A stretch of DNA of 54,091 bases from an uncultured Cetobacterium sp. (lineage in GTDB: Bacteria; Fusobacteriota; Fusobacteriia; Fusobacteriales; Fusobacteriaceae): assembly GCA_949293295.1 (NCBI GenBank), contig CASFCG010000001.1:1-54091 (forward strand), written 5' to 3'. A model generated the notes under the pieces. The model saw only the letters and a list, made by a program, of their open reading frames with translations. It had not been told where the DNA came from and did no database searches. The translations under genes and the position numbers were made by a program. Positions 51,376-54,091 of this stretch are shown here, one piece after another (within the stretch, counting starts at the first letter, position 1; each line of letters starts with the position of its first letter).

Positions 51376-52452
51376 TTGAAAAAAATCTATTTTGTGGAAT
51401 TTTCGTCGCCTTTGATAAAGGAGGAGAAGAAATTAATTCGTTGTTTGATAGAAAAAGAATTGAGATTATCGCCTTTAAAGTTTCTACTGGATGATTTAGA
51501 AGTGCCGGAGTTGAAAAGTAGCAAGATAAATTTTATAGACAGATTTTCTAGAAAAGGGGTATATATTCATTTTAGTGATGAAGTTTTATATATTCCTATC
51601 TTCGAATATTACCAGTTTAAGGATAATGTTGTTGAGTTTTCATTTAATCAACTATTTGTAAAGTATCTGAAAGATGAAGAAAAAATATTTCAGTATAATC
51701 TGCCTCAGGTTTTATTTTTCAAGTGTGATTTTTCAAAAGATTTTTTTTATGAAATAGTAAAACCTAATTTTTTAAATTCAAAAATAGAACTGACTTTGGA
51801 CGAGCTGAAAGCAGTTATCAACAAAGATAAGTATAAAAGACTTTATGATGTTAAGAGGTTTTTAATAGCTCCCTTGGTGGAAGATATTAATCTTTCTACA
51901 GATTTTAAACTCTCATATAAGATAGAAAAGATAGATAAAAATTATACTATTATTTTTTATATTAAAAACAATAGAATTGATAAGGAAAAAAATTATGTAG
52001 AAAATTTTCTGAGATTATATAAATACTACATTTTAGAACCAGAAAAAATAGGTAAAATAATATTTGAAGCTATACAAACATATGGTTATGACTATGCAAA
52101 GGACAAATTGTTATTAGCCATAAAAAATAAGAAAAAGTATGATTTAAAATTTGATGATATATTTGAAAAGTTTTTGAGCAATGAATTGGGGGATTTTTAT
52201 ATAAATCTAAAGACAGTGGAATGTCAACCAAAAGATTTAGAACAGCTTAGAAAAATTGTTTTTAAGGAGCTTTCTTTTTTGGATATTCCAGAAGTGGCTA
52301 AGTTTGAATATAATACGAAAGTAACACAAAAAATATTTGCGATGAAAGAGAAAGAAAAAATAGAGATAATAAGTGAGAATTTAAAATTGGAGATTTTATA
52401 TAACACAGAGAAAAAATCCAGAATAATAATATATTTAAGATACAATAAGTAG
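51376..52452 (+). CDS. Rep_3-like (plasmid initiator RepB/RepE-type) protein on the chromosome
   Basis: 358 residues, no signal peptide or membrane helix. The middle resembles the twin winged-helix fold of Rep_3 initiators: a strand-helix segment NVVEFSFNQLFVKYL, then FQYNLPQVLFF, a helix leading to ELTLDELKAVINKDKYKRLYDVKRFLIAPLVEDINLSTD. That last part matches the Rep_3 pattern (sLdeLr..Y..fkrrvL.pAv.EIN..sd). No iterons were seen nearby and no partition genes accompany it. The start is TTG at 51376 with AAGGAGGGG about 6 nt upstream. It is divergent from the cellobiose PTS operon. It could be a relic of an integrated plasmid or a DNA-binding regulator. Confidence 0.55.
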   Translation: MKKIYFVEFSSPLIKEEKKLIRCLIEKELRLSPLKFLLDDLEVPELKSSKINFIDRFSRKGVYIHFSDEVLYIPIFEYYQFKDNVVEFSFNQLFVKYLKDEEKIFQYNLPQVLFFKCDFSKDFFYEIVKPNFLNSKIELTLDELKAVINKDKYKRLYDVKRFLIAPLVEDINLSTDFKLSYKIEKIDKNYTIIFYIKNNRIDKEKNYVENFLRLYKYYILEPEKIGKIIFEAIQTYGYDYAKDKLLLAIKNKKKYDLKFDDIFEKFLSNELGDFYINLKTVECQPKDLEQLRKIVFKELSFLDIPEVAKFEYNTKVTQKIFAMKEKEKIEIISENLKLEILYNTEKKSRIIIYLRYNK

Positions 52453-52742
52453 ATAAAATTTATCAGGATTATATTTTAGTTTTAATTTTTAATAGATATA
52501 ATAAAATAGAAAGAGGATAATTATACTATTAAAATTATTTTGATATATTGTATAGAAGAATCTGGATTTACTAGAGATGCAGTTTTTCTTGTTCATTATG
52601 TTAAATCAAAGATATGTTGCAATAACGTTGTAATGCAGGATGAAAAAGACATGAAAATTCTGAAAAAAATAGACTTTATAAAAAAATAAAACTGTGATAC
52701 TATAAGGTGTGGTTTATCAATGATAATATGAGGAGGATTATT
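52453..52742. other. Intergenic region with one doubtful small frame
   Basis: 290 bases between the Rep-like gene and the exported repeat protein. A weak palindrome GATAAA/TTTATC follows the Rep-like stop. A frame from TTG 52540 to the stop at 52689 could encode 49 residues (starting LIYCIEESGFTRD and ending lysine-rich), but it has no ribosome-binding site at normal distance and no recognised relatives, so it is not called a gene. The right end holds the promoter of the next gene. Confidence 0.4.
52675..52703 (+). promoter_or_regulatory. Predicted promoter of the exported repeat protein
   Basis: -35 TTTATA (52675-52680), 17-bp spacer ending in TGA, -10 TACTAT (52698-52703). Extended -10 compensates for a poor -35. 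Predicted start near 52710, about 33 nt before the ATG at 52743, with GAGGAGG in between. Confidence 0.5.
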
Positions 52743-53321
52743 ATGAGATTTAAAGCATTAGTTTTAGGAACATTGTTAGCATCATCAGTAGCTTTTGGAG
52801 CTACATCTGCAGCTCAATTTTCAGTATTTCCAGGAGTTCAATTAGGAGCAGGTAAGACAGATTCTGTAAATGGATTCAGTTTAAACCTGTTAGGAGCAGA
52901 GAACCAAAATGTATCAGGTCTTGATTTATCACTTATAGGGTATAGAAAAGTAAATGGAGATTTTAGTGGTGTTCATCTATCACTTTTCTTTGAAGTTTTC
53001 AGAGTAGAAGGAAATATGAAAGGAATCTCTTTCTCTTTATGGAATGACATAGAGGGAAATGCTAACGGAGGAACATTAGGGCTTGTGAACACTGTTTCTG
53101 GAAGTTCAACATTCCAATTTGGAGTTTTAAATATGGTTGGGAATGATGCTTTAGTTCAACTTGGGTTTATAAACTATGCTAAAAATGTATCTGGAATTCA
53201 GTTTGGATTTATAAATGCAACAAAACACTTGGAGGGGCTTCAAGTAGGATTAATAAACTATGCTGAAAATGGATTTTTACCTGTTTTCCCAATTGTAAAC
53301 TTTAAGAAAACTTTATTTTAA
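52743..53321 (+). CDS. Exported glycine/asparagine repeat protein (LA_2272 surface-repeat-like)
   Basis: 192 residues with a Sec signal peptide (MRFKALVLGTLLASSVAFGA, cleaved after FGA). The mature part is a series of about seven to eight repeats of roughly 20 residues with the rhythm x-x-G-x-x-x-G-x-x-N (examples: GLDLSLIGYRKVNG, GIQFGFINATKHLEG, GLQVGLINYAENG), which predicts a beta-solenoid or barrel-like surface. This resembles the LA_2272 repeat family; function unknown. It ends in a phenylalanine (KKTLF), as many outer-membrane proteins do. The open frame extends 12 codons upstream, but ATG at 52743 has GAGGAGG 6 nt before it and fits the signal peptide. Confidence 0.7.
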   Translation: MRFKALVLGTLLASSVAFGATSAAQFSVFPGVQLGAGKTDSVNGFSLNLLGAENQNVSGLDLSLIGYRKVNGDFSGVHLSLFFEVFRVEGNMKGISFSLWNDIEGNANGGTLGLVNTVSGSSTFQFGVLNMVGNDALVQLGFINYAKNVSGIQFGFINATKHLEGLQVGLINYAENGFLPVFPIVNFKKTLF

Positions 53322-53334
53322 ATAGAACGACCTT

Positions 53335-53369
53335 AAATGCTTTCGGTATGGAAGTTACCGAAGGCATTT
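53335..53369 (+). terminator. Stem-loop after the exported repeat protein
   Basis: A 14-bp stem with one G-U pair (53335-53348 with 53356-53369) and a 7-nt loop, 14 nt after the stop. The following bases (CTCATAATA) are not a strong U-tract, so it may be an inefficient terminator or a protective 3' hairpin. Confidence 0.55.
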
Positions 53370-53826
53370 CTCATAATACTCTCTTACAAAAATGTTCTCT
53401 TTCAAAAAATATTTTATATATACGACCACTTTGATTTTATTATAGTCTTTTTTTGCAAGCGTTTTTAACTTAAACAGGTAAGAAATCGTACACCTCTATA
53501 GGTGGTGTGATGGATTGTCTAATTTTATATTTAGTATATGGAACACTGGTAACTGAATATATAAGGTTATAGAGAAGCGAAGAAAATATTAAAAATCAGG
53601 TTATAGAGTCAGATAAATCGCGGTTGGTTGTTAATTGCTTACATGAAATTCTCGCTTTGAACAGTTCATATAAGAAAATTTATAGTAAAAAAGAGAAGTG
53701 ATAAAAATAAAAAGTTATTCAAGAGAAATATTAAAGAAACTTTTTAGAAGTAAATGATAAAAAATAAATGATAAAAAAGCAAATAGTTAGTAGTATAAAA
53801 AAAATAAATAAAAAATAAAAAAATAG
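53370..53826. other. AT-rich region upstream of the rrn operon
   Basis: About 457 bases with no supported gene on either strand. It contains a short hairpin ACACC/GGTGT (around 53490-53505, not a tRNA), an 11-base direct repeat AGGTTATAGAG (53564-53574 and 53598-53608), a possible first rrn promoter at 53657, and a long A/T tract (53755-53826) just before the main rrn promoter that could act as an UP element. Confidence 0.5.
53657..53686 (+). promoter_or_regulatory. Possible upstream rrn promoter (P1)
   Basis: -35 TTGAAC (53657-53662), 18-bp spacer, -10 TATAGT (53681-53686), 170 bp before the stronger promoter. Tandem promoters are common for rrn operons, but this one has a suboptimal spacer. 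Confidence 0.4.
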
Positions 53827-53855
53827 TTGACATAAAATAAAAGTTGTGATAGTAT
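53827..53855 (+). promoter_or_regulatory. Strong rrn promoter
   Basis: Consensus -35 TTGACA (53827-53832), 17-bp spacer ending in TGA, -10 TAGTAT (53850-53855), preceded by a long A-rich tract that could bind the RNA polymerase alpha C-terminal domain. Predicted start near 53862, about 113 nt before the 16S 5' end. It is the best promoter in the window. Confidence 0.85.
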
Positions 53856-53861
53856 ATCTTT

Positions 53862-53974
53862 TGTCAGCGAAAAGCTGAAAAGGACATTAGTAATAGAATA
53901 GAGAGAAAGTTATGCAAGTCAGAAATGACAGACCAATAAAGGTGGAAAATGAAACTCGAAAGAGTGAAAGATAA
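53862..53974 (+). other. rRNA leader with short GAAA-capped hairpins
   Basis: Transcribed leader between the promoter and mature 16S. Three small hairpins are visible: TCAGC-GAAAA-GCTGA (53864-53878), GTCA-GAAA-TGAC (53918-53929) and ACTC-GAAA-GAGT (53954-53965). The last two have GNRA tetraloops. No clear boxA was recognised. Confidence 0.5.

Positions 53975-54091
<117 letters not shown>

Noticed and set aside
53485-53515. Possible tRNA or small RNA in the rrn upstream region
   Set aside because: A short GGTG hairpin is present but no cloverleaf, T-arm or CCA can be built.

Overview
The window is AT-rich bacterial chromosome that reads as Fusobacteriota (Fusobacterium/Cetobacterium-like). 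The partial 16S rRNA at the right end has a fusobacterial 5' domain. The cell is diderm (LptB, LptF, LptG and a long LptC/LptA-like protein, plus lipid A-type decoration genes), arginine is mostly AGA, and cell-wall genes sit in a reduced dcw cluster. A tRNA-Asn at the left edge (probably the tail of one rrn operon) and a 16S start at the right edge, both on the + strand, suggest the window is the stretch between two directly repeated rrn loci.

Layout. 1-3.4 kb: tRNA-Asn, then on the minus strand an 8Fe ferredoxin, trpS and an M32 carboxypeptidase. 3.5-15.5 kb: a lipid kinase and then a compact division/cell-wall operon, murF-mraY-murD::murG-murC-murB-ddl-ftsQ-ftsA-ftsZ, in which MurD and MurG are one continuous polypeptide. 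murE, ftsW, ftsI and ftsL are absent. 15.7-35.7 kb: a long + strand run mixing housekeeping genes (dus, mutS, alaS, ruvX, secD, secF, alr, an RlmI-like methyltransferase, dut, an RluA-like synthase) with envelope export genes (an 898-residue LptC/LptA-like protein, lptB, cvpA, lptF, lptG) and an M16 peptidase. 35.8-40.5 kb: a minus-strand operon of GT2, a LAB_N small membrane protein, a UDP-glucuronate-type epimerase, UDP-glucose dehydrogenase and an ArnT-like GT39. It looks like a pathway from UDP-glucose to undecaprenyl-phosphate-uronic acid to a lipid A or other envelope acceptor. It is divergent from an OmpR/HK two-component system, and the shared promoter region has three direct repeats at exact 11-bp period.

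42.7-46.3 kb: fructose operon fruR-fruK-fruA with a strong terminator. 46.3-47.8 kb: a secreted protein of unknown function (minus strand), two related 30-32 nt palindromes and a decayed fruA EIIB fragment. 47.8-51.1 kb: minus-strand cellobiose-type PTS operon (celA-celB-celC-GH4), whose predicted promoter spacer holds a run of 12 A. 51.4-52.5 kb: a divergently transcribed protein resembling Rep_3 plasmid initiators. 52.7-53.3 kb: an exported glycine/asparagine repeat protein. Then comes a ~0.65 kb rrn promoter/leader region ending in 16S rRNA.

Most function calls rest on conserved motifs visible in the translated genes. Promoters, operators and terminators are pattern calls made by eye. The main points of novelty are the MurD-MurG fusion, the oversized Lpt bridge-like protein, the envelope-decoration operon with its 11-bp repeat array, the paired palindromes beside a PTS gene remnant, and the Rep-like gene facing the cellobiose operon.
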